From assembly GCF_900102875.1 (NCBI RefSeq), contig NZ_FNGH01000012.1, forward strand, positions 96,403 to 160,402: 64,000 nt of DNA. The letters run 5' to 3'. A program made the position numbers and the translations under genes. Of this stretch, positions 54,698 to 63,685 are shown in pieces. Origin of the DNA: Franzmannia pantelleriensis (lineage in GTDB: Bacteria > Pseudomonadota > Gammaproteobacteria > Pseudomonadales > Halomonadaceae). Position 1 is the stretch's first letter, and every line of letters begins with the position of its first letter. The notes beneath the pieces were generated by a model. The model ran no database searches and had not been told where the DNA came from. It saw nothing but the letters and a program-made list of their open reading frames with translations.

Positions 54698-54994
54698 TCA
54701 GGGCCAGAGTAGTGCAGCGGGCACCCGCTCACTGGAGTCGAATACCACGCCTTCGGCGCGCAGCTTGTCACGCTGGCGCTGGGCGCCGCCGTGATCGGTC
54801 ACTCGACGCGTAGCATTGATCACCCGGTGCCAGGGCAGGCCATGCCCGTCGGGCAGGTGGCGCATCGCCGAACCTACCATGCGCGGCGTGGCACCCTCGG
54901 TCATCTTGGCAACACGTCCATAGGTGGTCACGCGACCGGCAGGAATCTGCGCGACGATGGTATAGATCTGTTCGAGCAACGCAGCATTGGCCAC
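54698..54994 (-). CDS. Alkyltransferase-like protein (ATL) of the MGMT family
   Basis: 98-residue DNA-repair protein with the MGMT C-terminal domain (TIVAQIPAGRVTTYGRVAKM, GLPWHRVINATRRV). The acceptor Cys of PCHRV is replaced by Trp (PWHRV), so it cannot remove alkyl groups itself. Such ATL proteins bind O6-alkylguanine and hand it to nucleotide excision repair. The start ATG lies at 54994 with GGAGG about 5 nt upstream. Confidence 0.92.
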   Translation of the reverse strand: MANAALLEQIYTIVAQIPAGRVTTYGRVAKMTEGATPRMVGSAMRHLPDGHGLPWHRVINATRRVTDHGGAQRQRDKLRAEGVVFDSSERVPAALLWP

Positions 54995-55059
54995 TAGCCA
55001 CCTCCATCATCTCGCCACCGCTGGACACCTGCATGGCGGCTTGTTCATCATGGATCGAT

Positions 55060-55752
55060 ATGCATATCTACTTTCTTCACCACGCCGACCATCTTGGCCC
55101 AGCGCGGCTCACCGACTGGCTGAGCGGCATGGGCCATAGCTACAACGGCTGCCTGCTGCACCGTGGCGAGGCGCCGCCGCGTCTCGAGGACTGCGACGCT
55201 CTAATCGTGCTCGATGCCCCGCTGAGCCTGGCACCGAGCCACGCCGACTGGCTGAGCCGCGAGCGCAAGCTCATCCAGCGCGCGCTGAAGAGCGGCAAGC
55301 CGCTGCTGGGCATCGGCTTTGGCGCCGAACTCATCGCCGAGGGCCTGGGGGCTATCGTCTCGCCCGGCACCTATCCCGAGCTTGGCTTTCACCGCATCAC
55401 CCTCGCCGCCGACAGCCCCTTCGACCTGCCCGAGCAGTTCGAGGCCTTCATGTGCCACCGCGATATCTTCGGCCTCCCCGAAGGTGCGCTGCCGCTCGGC
55501 GCCAGCGCCGCCAGCCCGGTGCAGGGCTTCAGCTGGGACGGCGGTCGGGTAGTGGCCCTGCAGTGCCACCTCGAGGCCACCGAGACCAGCACTCGCCGAT
55601 ATCTCGCGGCAACCCCCGAGGCGCTAACCGACGCGGATCAGCGCTTCGTCCAGCCCCACGACGAGATCCTCGCCGACCCGCGGCGCTTCGACCAACTTGC
55701 CTCGCTACTCGACCGCGTGCTGCTCGACTGGCTGCGCAGCGTGCCGGGCTGA
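55060..55752 (+). CDS. Glutamine-amidotransferase-fold protein lacking the catalytic cysteine
   Basis: 230 residues of class I GATase fold, in the group of small GuaA/YfeJ-like proteins. The nucleophile elbow reads PLLGIGFGAELIAEGLGAIV, where the expected GICxGxQ has Gly in place of Cys. The second motif is LQCHLEATETS (His-x-Glu kept). It should therefore be inactive as a glutaminase, acting as a binding protein or being decayed. Start 55060 (MHIYFLHHADH) fits the family N terminus. Its 3' end overlaps mnmH by 48 nt on the opposite strand. Confidence 0.75.
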   Translation: MHIYFLHHADHLGPARLTDWLSGMGHSYNGCLLHRGEAPPRLEDCDALIVLDAPLSLAPSHADWLSRERKLIQRALKSGKPLLGIGFGAELIAEGLGAIVSPGTYPELGFHRITLAADSPFDLPEQFEAFMCHRDIFGLPEGALPLGASAASPVQGFSWDGGRVVALQCHLEATETSTRRYLAATPEALTDADQRFVQPHDEILADPRRFDQLASLLDRVLLDWLRSVPG

Positions 55753-56826
55753 CCAGTCACGCGCCACGGCCAGGCAGCTGTCCCAGTCGCCAACGTGGAG
55801 GAACCGCTGCTCTCCCTTCTCCAGCTGATGGCGGTACATGGGGTCATAGTACTCGGTGAGCAGCGGTGCCAGCCACGCCTCATGGGCCTGGCGGTCGCCG
55901 CGGGCATGTTCGCGGAAGGCCAGCTGCTGCAACCGCTGCAGGCGCGCCAGCCGGGCGCTACCTAGCCGCTTGGCAAGCCGCGCCAGCGCCGAGGCCAGCT
56001 GCTTGCGCATCAGCGCCCAGCCCAGCCATTCGCCGAACTGTGAGCGATAGATCTCCCACAGGTCGTCGATGTAGTCCTTGCGAATCTGCGCCAGCCTCCA
56101 GTCGAGCGGCATCTCGACGCGGATACGCGGTGCTTGCTGCATGGTCTGCCAGAGGCTCAACGGCATATTGACCACCCCGATATGACGCGACTCGTCCTCA
56201 ACCACCAGCGGACCGGATAACGCCAGCAGTCGGCGCCCCAGGTCGTGCTCGAAATCGATCTGAGACGGCGACTGCAGCGGGTGCCGACCGAACGCCGACC
56301 CCTTGTGTCGCGCACAAGCTTCCAGGTCGAGACCGTTGGACAGCCGCTGGATCAGCGAGGTCTTGGCGCAGCCGGTCAAGCCGCCGACCACCAGCAGCGG
56401 CTGCTCGGCTGCAGCGTCGATGCGCGCACATAGCGCCTGGCGCATGGCCTTCCAGCCACCGCGGATGCGCGGCCGCAGGATGCCGGCCTCGGCCAGCCAC
56501 TGCTGAGCCACCTGGGAACGCAGTCCGCCGCGGAAGCAGTAGACGATGGCGTCCGGATGCCTGGCCAGCAGCCGCTGCCAGGCCTCGACGCGACGCGTCT
56601 TGAGGCTACCGCTGACCAGCTGCTCCCCCAGCGCAATGGCAGCCTGCTGACCGTGCTGCTTGTAGGCGATACCTACCCGATGGCGCTCCTCATCGTCCAT
56701 CAGCGGCAAATTGACCGCGCCGGGCAAGGCCCCCTGGGCAAACTCCACCGGGGCGCGCACGTCTATCAGCGGGCGTCCCTCGCGCAGCAGCGTCAGGTCT
56801 GGCTCGACCAGCGGCAGCTGGCTCAT
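55705..56826 (-). CDS. mnmH: tRNA 2-selenouridine synthase
   Basis: 373-residue MnmH/SelU. The N-terminal rhodanese domain has LIDVRAPVEFAQGALPGAVN and the active Cys in YCFRGGLRSQ. A P-loop domain follows (LLVVGGLTGCAKTSLIQRLS). It replaces sulfur by selenium in tRNA wobble 2-thiouridine using selenophosphate. It overlaps the selD stop by 4 nt (ATGA), so donor synthesis and use are coupled. Confidence 0.93.
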   Translation of the reverse strand: MSQLPLVEPDLTLLREGRPLIDVRAPVEFAQGALPGAVNLPLMDDEERHRVGIAYKQHGQQAAIALGEQLVSGSLKTRRVEAWQRLLARHPDAIVYCFRGGLRSQVAQQWLAEAGILRPRIRGGWKAMRQALCARIDAAAEQPLLVVGGLTGCAKTSLIQRLSNGLDLEACARHKGSAFGRHPLQSPSQIDFEHDLGRRLLALSGPLVVEDESRHIGVVNMPLSLWQTMQQAPRIRVEMPLDWRLAQIRKDYIDDLWEIYRSQFGEWLGWALMRKQLASALARLAKRLGSARLARLQRLQQLAFREHARGDRQAHEAWLAPLLTEYYDPMYRHQLEKGEQRFLHVGDWDSCLAVARDWSARHAAQPVEQHAVE

Positions 56827-57860
56827 CCACTCACCCGGATCAGCGCCGGCCCGTCGGCCTTGAGGACCTCGCCGAACGGCTGCAGCTCGATGCCGTAGGC
56901 ACGCCCGATGCGCTCGACGTCGTCCTCCCAGGATGGATGCACCGAGAGCAGCAGGCCACCGGACGTCTGGGGGTCACACAGCCACTGCCAGTGCGCTTCG
57001 TCCATCGCCGGCAGGCTCTCGCCCAGCGCCTGACGGTTGCGATCGGTGCCTCCCGGCACCGCACCCTGGCGACGATAGGCTTCGGCCTCGGCCAGACGCG
57101 GCAGCTGCTTGAAGTTGATCCGCGCGGCGACGCCGCTGGCAGCACACACCTCGGCCAGATGACCGGCCAGGCCAAAGCCGGTGACATCGGTCATCGCATG
57201 CACGCCCTCGACCTTGGCCAGCGCCACGCCGATGTCGTTGGCCTTAAGCATGGTCTCGCGGGCCAGGCCCTGATGGCCGGCCTCGAGCAGCCCGCGCTTC
57301 TCGGCGGTCGTCAGCATGCCCACGCCCAGCGGCTTGGTCAGGTAGAGCAGGTCGCCGGGCTTGGCGGCATTGTTGAGCTTGAGGTGCTCGAGCTCGACCA
57401 GGCCATTGACGGCCAGGCCGAAGATCGGCTCAGGGGCGTCGATGGAGTGCCCGCCGGCCAGCGCCAGGCCAAGCTCGCGGCATACCGCCTGGGCGCCAGC
57501 GACCACATCACCGGCGACATCGGCGCCCAGCTTGTCGAGCGGCCAGCCGAGAATTCCCAGCGCCATCACCGGTGTGCCGCCCATGGCGTATACATCGCTA
57601 ATGGCATTGGTGGCGGCGATGCGGCCGAAGTCGAAGGGATCGTCGACGATCGGCATGAAGAAATCAGTGGTAGCGATCATCCCGCGGCCGTCGCCCAGAT
57701 CGTAGACGGCGGCATCCTCGCGGCCCTGGTTGCCCACGATCAACCGCTTGTGACCGGCGCCGGGGCCGGCCTTGGCGAGAATACCGTCGAGTACATCGGG
57801 AGCGATCTTGCACCCACAGCCGGCACCGTGGCTGTACTGGGTCAGGCGAATGGCACTCAT
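56823..57860 (-). CDS. selD: Selenide, water dikinase
   Basis: 345-residue selenophosphate synthetase. The catalytic residue is Cys in YSHGAGCGCKIAPDVL (not selenocysteine). Other motifs: TTDFFMPIVDDPFDFGRIAA and NAISDVYAMGGTPVMALGIL. AAGGAG lies 7 nt upstream. Paired with mnmH; no selA/selB in the window, so the visible purpose is tRNA selenation. Confidence 0.95.
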   Translation of the reverse strand: MSAIRLTQYSHGAGCGCKIAPDVLDGILAKAGPGAGHKRLIVGNQGREDAAVYDLGDGRGMIATTDFFMPIVDDPFDFGRIAATNAISDVYAMGGTPVMALGILGWPLDKLGADVAGDVVAGAQAVCRELGLALAGGHSIDAPEPIFGLAVNGLVELEHLKLNNAAKPGDLLYLTKPLGVGMLTTAEKRGLLEAGHQGLARETMLKANDIGVALAKVEGVHAMTDVTGFGLAGHLAEVCAASGVAARINFKQLPRLAEAEAYRRQGAVPGGTDRNRQALGESLPAMDEAHWQWLCDPQTSGGLLLSVHPSWEDDVERIGRAYGIELQPFGEVLKADGPALIRVSG

Positions 57861-57905
57861 CGGGCTCTCCTTGCTGCAGTGATTGGTTAAGTCTAGCTGA
57901 CGGCG

Positions 57906-59285
57906 CTACAGCGCCTCCAGGGCGTCGGCAAGCTTGTCCACGGCGATCACCTGCATACCCGGCGGAGAACTCTTGGGAGCATTACCGCGCGGCACGATGG
58001 CGCGGGTGAAGCCGTGCTTGGCCGCCTCGACGATGCGCTCCTGGCCACTGGGTACCGGGCGAATCTCGCCGGATAAGCCGACTTCCCCGAACACCACCAG
58101 CTCGCGGGGCAGCGGGCGGCTCTGCAGGCTCGACACCACCGCCAGCAACACCGCCAGGTCGGCGCTGGTTTCAAGCACCTTGACCCCGCCGACCACGTTG
58201 AGGAAGACATCCTGGTCACCGGTAAACAAGCCGCCGTGACGGTGTAGCACCGCCAACAGCATGGCCAGGCGATTGTGATCGAGACCTACCGCTACCCGGC
58301 GCGGGTTGCCCAGCGCCGAGTCGTCGAGCAGTGCCTGCACTTCGACCAGGATCGGCCGCGTGCCTTCCCACACCACCATCACCAGACTGCCTGAACTCTG
58401 CTCTTCGCTGCGCGACAGGAAGATCGCACTGGGATTCTTGACCTCCTTGAGCCCGTGCTCGAGCATCGCGAACACGCCCAGCTCATTGACTGCCCCAAAG
58501 CGATTCTTCTGGCCTCGCAAGGTGCGAAAGCGCGAGTCGGCGCCGCCCTCTAGCAGCAGCGAGGCGTCGATCATGTGTTCGAGCACCTTGGGACCGGCCA
58601 ACGAGCCATCCTTGGTGACATGACCGACCAGCAGCAGCACGGTGTTGGACTGCTTGGCAAAGCGGGTCAGCGCCGCGGCGGACTCACGCACCTGGGCCAC
58701 ACCGCCTGGCGCCGAGGCAATGTCATCAAGGTGCATGGTCTGGATCGAGTCGATGATCAGCACTTCAGGACGTTCACGTTCGGCGACGGCGAGGATCGTC
58801 TCGACGCTGGTCTCGGCCAGCATCTTAAGCCCCTGGGTGGGCAGCTGCAGACGGTGGGCGCGCATCGCCACCTGGGACAGCGACTCCTCGCCGGTAACAT
58901 ACAGCGCCGACTTCTGCTGGGCCAGCTTACAGGCGGTCTGCAGCAGCAGCGTCGACTTGCCAGCCCCGGGGTGGCCGCCGAGCAGCACTGCCGAGCCCGG
59001 CACCAGGCCGCCCCCCAGCACGCGATCGAACTCGCCGAAAGTCGACGAGAAGCGCGGCACTTCGCTGAGATCCACCGCTGCCAGGTCGACCACTTCGCGG
59101 GACACGATACCGGCGTAACCGCTGCGACCGGTGCTCGACGGGGCAGCACCGGCGCCCGGCCGCGCCGAGGCCAGTCGCACCTCACTCAGGGTGTTCCACT
59201 CCCGGCAGCTTGAACACTGGCCCTGCCACTTGCTGTACTCGGCACCGCATTCGGTGCATACGAACGCACTCTTCGCTTTGGCCAT
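57906..59285 (-). CDS. radA: DNA repair protein RadA
   Basis: 459-residue RecA-like branch-migration helicase. An N-terminal C4 zinc finger (CTECGAEYSKWQGQCSSC) is followed by Walker A LLGGHPGAGKSTLLLQ, the RadA-specific KNRFGAVNELGVF, and a Lon-protease-like C-terminal domain. AGAGG precedes the ATG by 6 nt. Monocistronic, 46 nt downstream of selD's 5' end on the same strand. Confidence 0.95.
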   Translation of the reverse strand: MAKAKSAFVCTECGAEYSKWQGQCSSCREWNTLSEVRLASARPGAGAAPSSTGRSGYAGIVSREVVDLAAVDLSEVPRFSSTFGEFDRVLGGGLVPGSAVLLGGHPGAGKSTLLLQTACKLAQQKSALYVTGEESLSQVAMRAHRLQLPTQGLKMLAETSVETILAVAERERPEVLIIDSIQTMHLDDIASAPGGVAQVRESAAALTRFAKQSNTVLLLVGHVTKDGSLAGPKVLEHMIDASLLLEGGADSRFRTLRGQKNRFGAVNELGVFAMLEHGLKEVKNPSAIFLSRSEEQSSGSLVMVVWEGTRPILVEVQALLDDSALGNPRRVAVGLDHNRLAMLLAVLHRHGGLFTGDQDVFLNVVGGVKVLETSADLAVLLAVVSSLQSRPLPRELVVFGEVGLSGEIRPVPSGQERIVEAAKHGFTRAIVPRGNAPKSSPPGMQVIAVDKLADALEAL

Positions 59286-59354
59286 GGCCGCCTCTTACGC
59301 AAACGAAGCGCCATTCTAGCAGCCAGCGACCATACCGCCGACTCCCGAAACGCA

Positions 59355-59380
59355 GCGGGGCGACCCTAAGGCCGCCCCGC
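59355..59380 (-). terminator. Hairpin after NlpE-like gene
   Basis: GCGGGGCGGCC-TTAG-GGTCGCCCCGC (11 bp with one G-T pair) lies 21 nt past the stop of the lipoprotein gene on the minus strand, followed by TGCGTTTCG. Plausible terminator. Confidence 0.65.
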
Positions 59381-59400
59381 AGTGCTACCGCATACGTCGT

Positions 59401-59850
59401 TTACTGACGCTGCAGCTGTAGCATGTCGTTATTCTCGAAACGCCGGCGCTCGGGATCGATCAACTCCAGGGTGGCATCATCCACGCGCAGGAAGTAGTAG
59501 ATCTGGCCTTCGTTTTCCGGCGTCAGCTCGTAGACGGTGGCGTTGGGGTCATCGGCGCTGCCGCTGAGGACTTCCCAGTTCCCGGTGTAGTTCTCGCTAG
59601 GCGGATCCTGGGGATGCTCGCGATAACTGGCCTCGAGGGCAAAGGTACGATCCTCTATGGCGCTCTGCTCATCGCCCATCATCCGCACATCGATATCAAT
59701 GCCGGCACAGTTGCGGCAGGGTAGCGTGCCCTGATAGACCGCTTCCCCATCTGCGGCCATGTCCGGCGCGGGGCCTTCCGTCGGGCCGGCGGCACAGCCC
59801 GCCATCACGGCAAGCACGGCAGAACCGGCCAGCAACGTCCTGATTCGCAT
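59401..59850 (-). CDS. NlpE-like copper resistance lipoprotein
   Basis: About 149 residues: lipobox VLAVMAGC, then the NlpE N-terminal domain with the CxxC of YQGTLPCRNCAGIDIDVRM. In E. coli NlpE signals adhesion and copper or lipoprotein stress to the Cpx system; this protein has only the N-terminal domain. AGGAGG lies 7 nt before the ATG at 59850. No cpx genes lie nearby. Confidence 0.83.
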   Translation of the reverse strand: MRIRTLLAGSAVLAVMAGCAAGPTEGPAPDMAADGEAVYQGTLPCRNCAGIDIDVRMMGDEQSAIEDRTFALEASYREHPQDPPSENYTGNWEVLSGSADDPNATVYELTPENEGQIYYFLRVDDATLELIDPERRRFENNDMLQLQRQ

Positions 59851-59955
59851 GAGAGTCCTCCTAACCATTGGGCCTAAGTGTCGCGAACCGCGACCACTAC
59901 CTCACAGCATAACCGACAAGCATGGCACGCGGACAGTTCCGCGCGCCTGTCGCGT

Positions 59956-61065
59956 TCAGGCGGTAGCGTCGGCGAGCTGAGGATAATCGGTATAGCCTTC
60001 GCTACCGCCACCGTAGAAGGTCGCCGGATCCGGCTCGTTGAGCTCGGCACCCTCGGCAAAGCGTTCGACCAGATCGGGATTGGCAATGTATGGCCGCCCG
60101 AAGGCCGCGGCATCCCCCAGCCCATCGTCGATCAACGCCTCTGCGCGCGGCGCCGTATAGTGACCACAATAGATCAGTGTGCCGCTGAAACGCTCGCGCA
60201 GCCCGCGACGGAAGTCGTCGGTCAGCTGCGGCCCCTCGCCGGTCCAGTCCGGTTCGTTGATATGCACGTAGGCGATGTCGCGGCGCGACAGCTGCTCGGC
60301 CAGATAGTCGATCATCGCCTGGGGCTCGTCGTCCTGGAGGCCGAATATCTCGATGAACGGAGACAGACGAATCCCTACACGGCCGGCACCCATCACTTCG
60401 CAGACCGCATCGACCACTTCCAGCACCAACCGTGCGCGGTTGACGACACTACCACCATAGCGGTCGTTGCGGCGGTTGCTGCCGGTCGCCATGAATTGCT
60501 GCAATAGGTAGGCGTTGGCGGCATGCACCTCGACCATATCGAAACCGGCCCGCTTGGCATTCTGTGCCGCGTGGCGATAGTCGGCGACGATGCTCGGCAG
60601 CTCGTCGGTCTCCAGCGCACGCGGTGTGCTGGTCGGATGCTGTCCGGCGCTGCCATCCTCGAACTCGATGAAGCAGTTAGCGCCTTCGGCACGCAGCGCG
60701 CTGGGTGCCACCGGTGCCTGACCGTCGGGTTGCACCGACTCGTGGGAAATCCGGCCAACATGCCACAGCTGCAGCGCAATACGCCCCCCCTCGTTGTGCA
60801 CCGCATCTACCACGCCTTTCCAGCCTTCCACTTGGGCATCGCACCAGATGCCCGGGGTATACACATAGCCGCGTGCGGTGGGGGAGATATTGGTCGCCTC
60901 GCTGATGATCAACCCGGCGCTGGCGCGTTGAGCATAGTAGCGCTGCTGAAGCTTGCCGGGCACGCCATCCGGGGTACGTGCCCGGGTCAGCGGCGCCATG
61001 ATCACGCGATTGGGCAGCGCGACGCTGCCCACTGTCAGTGGCGATAACAACTTGGGGTAGGTCAT
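59956..61065 (-). CDS. Alkene reductase, Old Yellow Enzyme family (NemA-like)
   Basis: About 369-residue FMN TIM-barrel oxidoreductase that reduces activated C=C bonds and nitro compounds with NAD(P)H. The N terminus has KLLSPLTVGSVALPNRVIMA and PLTRAR; the substrate-binding His/Asn pair is VEVHAANAYLLQQFMATGSN and the FMN phosphate site is FGRPYIANPDLVERFAEG. Two adjacent ATGs (61068, 61065); spacing from AGGGA favours the second. Alone on the minus strand next to an AEC transporter. Confidence 0.92.
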   Translation of the reverse strand: MTYPKLLSPLTVGSVALPNRVIMAPLTRARTPDGVPGKLQQRYYAQRASAGLIISEATNISPTARGYVYTPGIWCDAQVEGWKGVVDAVHNEGGRIALQLWHVGRISHESVQPDGQAPVAPSALRAEGANCFIEFEDGSAGQHPTSTPRALETDELPSIVADYRHAAQNAKRAGFDMVEVHAANAYLLQQFMATGSNRRNDRYGGSVVNRARLVLEVVDAVCEVMGAGRVGIRLSPFIEIFGLQDDEPQAMIDYLAEQLSRRDIAYVHINEPDWTGEGPQLTDDFRRGLRERFSGTLIYCGHYTAPRAEALIDDGLGDAAAFGRPYIANPDLVERFAEGAELNEPDPATFYGGGSEGYTDYPQLADATA

Positions 61066-61139
61066 CATGATTCCCTGTAATGTGTGTCGTACCTCGGTAG
61101 ATGGAGATCGTTAGAGGGCTAATCAAGGCCCCGGTTCAC

Positions 61140-62024
61140 TCAACCACCATAGGCAAACACCAACCCCAGCACGATCGGCATCACCACCAGGCTACCCAGG
61201 TTACCGATCAGCACCAGGGATGCGACCTTCTGCGGCTCCTGGCGATACTGTTCGGCGACCAGATAGTTGAGAACCGCTGGCGGCAGGGCGGCAAACACCC
61301 ACAGCGTCGCTGCCTGCAGGCCGGTCAGGTCGAACAGCCAGACCAGCGGTGCGGCAATGATCAGACCCGACAGCGGACACAGCACCGCCCCCAGGGCACC
61401 GGTCTTCCAGTCACCGAAGTCGATATCGAGCATGCGTACGCCGAGGGCAAACAGCATCAGCGGGATGCAGACATTGCCTAGCATGTGCAGTGCCTCCAGC
61501 AGCCAGCCGGGTAGCATCACTCCACTCAGGTTAACCGCCAGGCCGGCGATACTGGCCAGCACGATCGGCATCCGCAGCAGCCGCCACATCGGCGTACGCG
61601 GGCTGAGCATGTACAACCCCACCGAGAAGTGCAGTAACATCTCGACAATGAACACCACCACCGCCGCCGGCAGCGCTGCTTCGCCGAAGGCCAGCACCAG
61701 CAGCGGGATCCCCATGTTGCCGGAGTTGTTGAACATCATCGGCGGCAGGAATGTCTTGGGCTCGAGGCGCAACCATTTGACCAACGGCCACAGCAGCAGC
61801 CCCGAGCCCAGCACCACGATGGCCGCCGCCGCGGCAAGACCGGCATACTCCTCGAGCGGCGCCTGACCATCGGCCAGCACGGCAAACACCAGCATCGGAA
61901 CGAACAGCTCCATGTTGAGCGTGTTCAGCCCGCGAATATCCGGCGTTCGGAAGCGCCCATACAGGGTGCCGCAGCCGGCAATCAGGAACACCGGCAGTAA
62001 GGTGGCGAGAATTTGAGCAATCAT
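61140..62024 (-). CDS. AEC family transporter
   Basis: 294-residue inner-membrane protein with about ten helices, auxin-efflux-carrier/malonate permease family. Family motifs: LPPMMFNNSGNMGIPLLVLA near the middle and FAALPPAVLNYLVAEQY near the end. AGGGA is 8 nt before the ATG. It lies 72 nt upstream of the OYE gene in the same direction; the transported anion is unknown. Confidence 0.9.
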   Translation of the reverse strand: MIAQILATLLPVFLIAGCGTLYGRFRTPDIRGLNTLNMELFVPMLVFAVLADGQAPLEEYAGLAAAAAIVVLGSGLLLWPLVKWLRLEPKTFLPPMMFNNSGNMGIPLLVLAFGEAALPAAVVVFIVEMLLHFSVGLYMLSPRTPMWRLLRMPIVLASIAGLAVNLSGVMLPGWLLEALHMLGNVCIPLMLFALGVRMLDIDFGDWKTGALGAVLCPLSGLIIAAPLVWLFDLTGLQAATLWVFAALPPAVLNYLVAEQYRQEPQKVASLVLIGNLGSLVVMPIVLGLVFAYGG

Positions 62025-62150
62025 CGAGCTATCCCTAGGCTAAGCGGCACAGCCTAGCATGGTCGACGCTTGCGCTGCGCGAGAGGCCACGTCACCATGA
62101 CCAAAGTGCTATCCACAAGCGCCCACGCGCGCCCTATCTAGTGAGTGACC

Positions 62151-63215
62151 ATGAGCAAGTTCTGGAGCCCGATCGTACGGGAACTGACCCCCTATGTGCC
62201 CGGCGAGCAGCCACGTGAGCAGCTGATCAAGCTGAACACCAACGAAAACCCCTACCCACCGGCGCCCGGTGTCGAGCAGGCGCTACGCGACTACCCTGCC
62301 GACCACCTGCGCCTTTACCCGGACCCCGAGGCTAGCGCCTTGCGTCAGGCCCTCGCCGAGGCTCACGGTGTCGAGCGCGATCAGGTGTTCGTCGGCAATG
62401 GCTCCGACGAGGTACTGGCACTGGCCTTCCAGGCGTTCTTCTGCCAGGACAAGCCGCTGATGATGCCTGCCATCACCTATAGCTTCTACCCGGTCTATTG
62501 TCGTCTGTACGGTATCGATTACCGCACCCTGGCACTCGATGACGAATGGCAGGTCCCGTTGGAGTCTTTCAGCAGCGACAGTGGTGGGGTGATTTTCGCC
62601 AACCCCAACGCCCCCACCGGCCATGGTCACGCCCGCGCAGCGATCGCCGCCCTGCTCGAACGCATCCAGGAGTGCGTGGTGCTGGTCGATGAAGCCTATG
62701 TCGATTTCGGGGGCGAGAGCGTCGTGCCGCTGGTAGCACGCTATCCTAACCTGCTGGTGACCGGAACCTTCTCCAAGTCGCGGAGCCTCGCCGGCCTACG
62801 GCTCGGCTATGCAATCGGTTCCCACGAGTTGATCGAGGGGCTGGAGCGCATCAAGAACTCGTTCAACTCCTATCCTATCGACAGCCTGGCCACTGCCGCC
62901 GGCGTTGCCGCGCTGGAGGACGTCGAACACTTCGAGGCGTGCCGCGAGAAGGTCATCACCACCCGCGAGCGCACCCGTCAGCGTCTGAACGAATTAGGCT
63001 TCGAGGTATTGCCCTCTCAAGCCAACTTCTTGCTCGTACACCATCCTCAAGTCGATGCGGCCCAGCTGTTTGCCGGTTTGCGTGAACGCGCCATTCTGGT
63101 CCGCCACTTCAATACCGAGGCACTGCGCGATTTCATGCGCATCTCCATCGGCACCGACGATGAAATGGACAGCCTGGTCGAGGCACTCGAAGGTCTTTGT
63201 CGCCTACCAAGCTGA
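62151..63215 (+). CDS. hisC: Histidinol-phosphate aminotransferase
   Basis: 354-residue PLP fold-I aminotransferase. The N terminus LIKLNTNENPYPPAPGVEQA is diagnostic of HisC; the PLP lysine lies in TGTFSKSRSLAGLRLGYAIG; and NPNAPTGHG is the usual dimer-site motif. The start at 62151 (MSKFWSP) follows GTG two codons earlier. It is isolated from hisBHAF and lies beside an rRNA operon. A GC-rich hairpin follows the stop. Confidence 0.94.
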   Translation: MSKFWSPIVRELTPYVPGEQPREQLIKLNTNENPYPPAPGVEQALRDYPADHLRLYPDPEASALRQALAEAHGVERDQVFVGNGSDEVLALAFQAFFCQDKPLMMPAITYSFYPVYCRLYGIDYRTLALDDEWQVPLESFSSDSGGVIFANPNAPTGHGHARAAIAALLERIQECVVLVDEAYVDFGGESVVPLVARYPNLLVTGTFSKSRSLAGLRLGYAIGSHELIEGLERIKNSFNSYPIDSLATAAGVAALEDVEHFEACREKVITTRERTRQRLNELGFEVLPSQANFLLVHHPQVDAAQLFAGLRERAILVRHFNTEALRDFMRISIGTDDEMDSLVEALEGLCRLPS

Positions 63216-63227
63216 CGCCTCAAACGC

Positions 63228-63254
63228 CCCCCCAGCCTCTAGAAGGCTGGGGGG
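63228..63254 (+). terminator. Terminator after hisC
   Basis: 11-bp perfect stem CCCCCCAGCCT/AGGCTGGGGGG with loop CTAGA, 12 nt after the stop, followed by TTGAATG; stem strong, U tract weak. Confidence 0.8.
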
Positions 63255-63285
63255 TTGAATGAGGATGGGAGCCCCGCAAACGACG

Positions 63286-63317
63286 AAGCCCCGACCATCT
63301 CATGATGATCGGGGCTT
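63286..63317 (-). terminator. rrn terminator repeat (distal)
   Basis: AAGCCCCGATCATC-ATGA-GATGGTCGGGGCTT on the minus strand, 5S-distal member of a three-fold repeat of terminator plus 5S end. Confidence 0.75.
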
Positions 63318-63321
63318 CTGA

Positions 63322-63366
63322 ATAAGTGCCTGACGATGTACCCGGTCGGCGTCCCGATACTCGACT
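63322..63366 (-). repeat. Decayed 5S 3' end (distal copy)
   Basis: On the minus strand CATCGTCAGGCACTTATTC matches the end of the true 5S gene; the preceding GAGTATCGGGACGCC region is only loosely similar. Best read as a degenerate remnant. Confidence 0.5.
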
Positions 63367-63560
63367 CGTCTCATCCTGAGACTCGCCCTTCGGGCCCGCT
63401 GAAGCGGTTCCCGTTTGTTCCCGACAAACGGGTCGCATGGGGGTGAGACCGCCCGGCCCTTCGCGGCACCGCCGCGAGGGCGGTCGAACGCCCCGAGCCG
63501 GCGAGGGGCCGGCCCGCGAAGCGGCCCCACGTATAAAGAGCGGGTTTCCCCATGCCCATG

Positions 63561-63596
63561 AAAAAACCCCAAGCACTGGATGCTCGGGGTTTTTTC
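63561..63596 (-). terminator. rrn terminator repeat (middle)
   Basis: AAAAAACCCCGAGCATCCAG...TGCTTGGGGTTTTTT: a strong stem with a T-run on both ends, a good bidirectional terminator. Confidence 0.9.
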
Positions 63597-63599
63597 GGG

Positions 63600-63650
63600 A
63601 TAAGTGCCTGACGACCCGGGCGGCGCTCCGCTACTCTCCATGGGAGACCC
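63600..63650 (-). repeat. Decayed 5S 3' end (middle copy)
   Basis: On the minus strand GGTCTCCCATGGAGAGTAGC then CGTCAGGCACTTA parallels the last ~45 nt of 5S (GGTCTCCCCATGCGAGAGTA then CGTCAGGCACTTA). The rest of 5S is missing, so it is a truncated copy. Confidence 0.7.
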
Positions 63651-63660
63651 TCAAACGGCA

Positions 63661-63685
63661 AAGCCCCGACCAATGGCCGGGGCTT
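63661..63685 (-). terminator. rrn terminator repeat (proximal)
   Basis: AAGCCCCGGCC-ATT-GGTCGGGGCTT, 11 nt after the 5S 3' end on the minus strand. Likely the main rRNA operon terminator. Confidence 0.85.
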
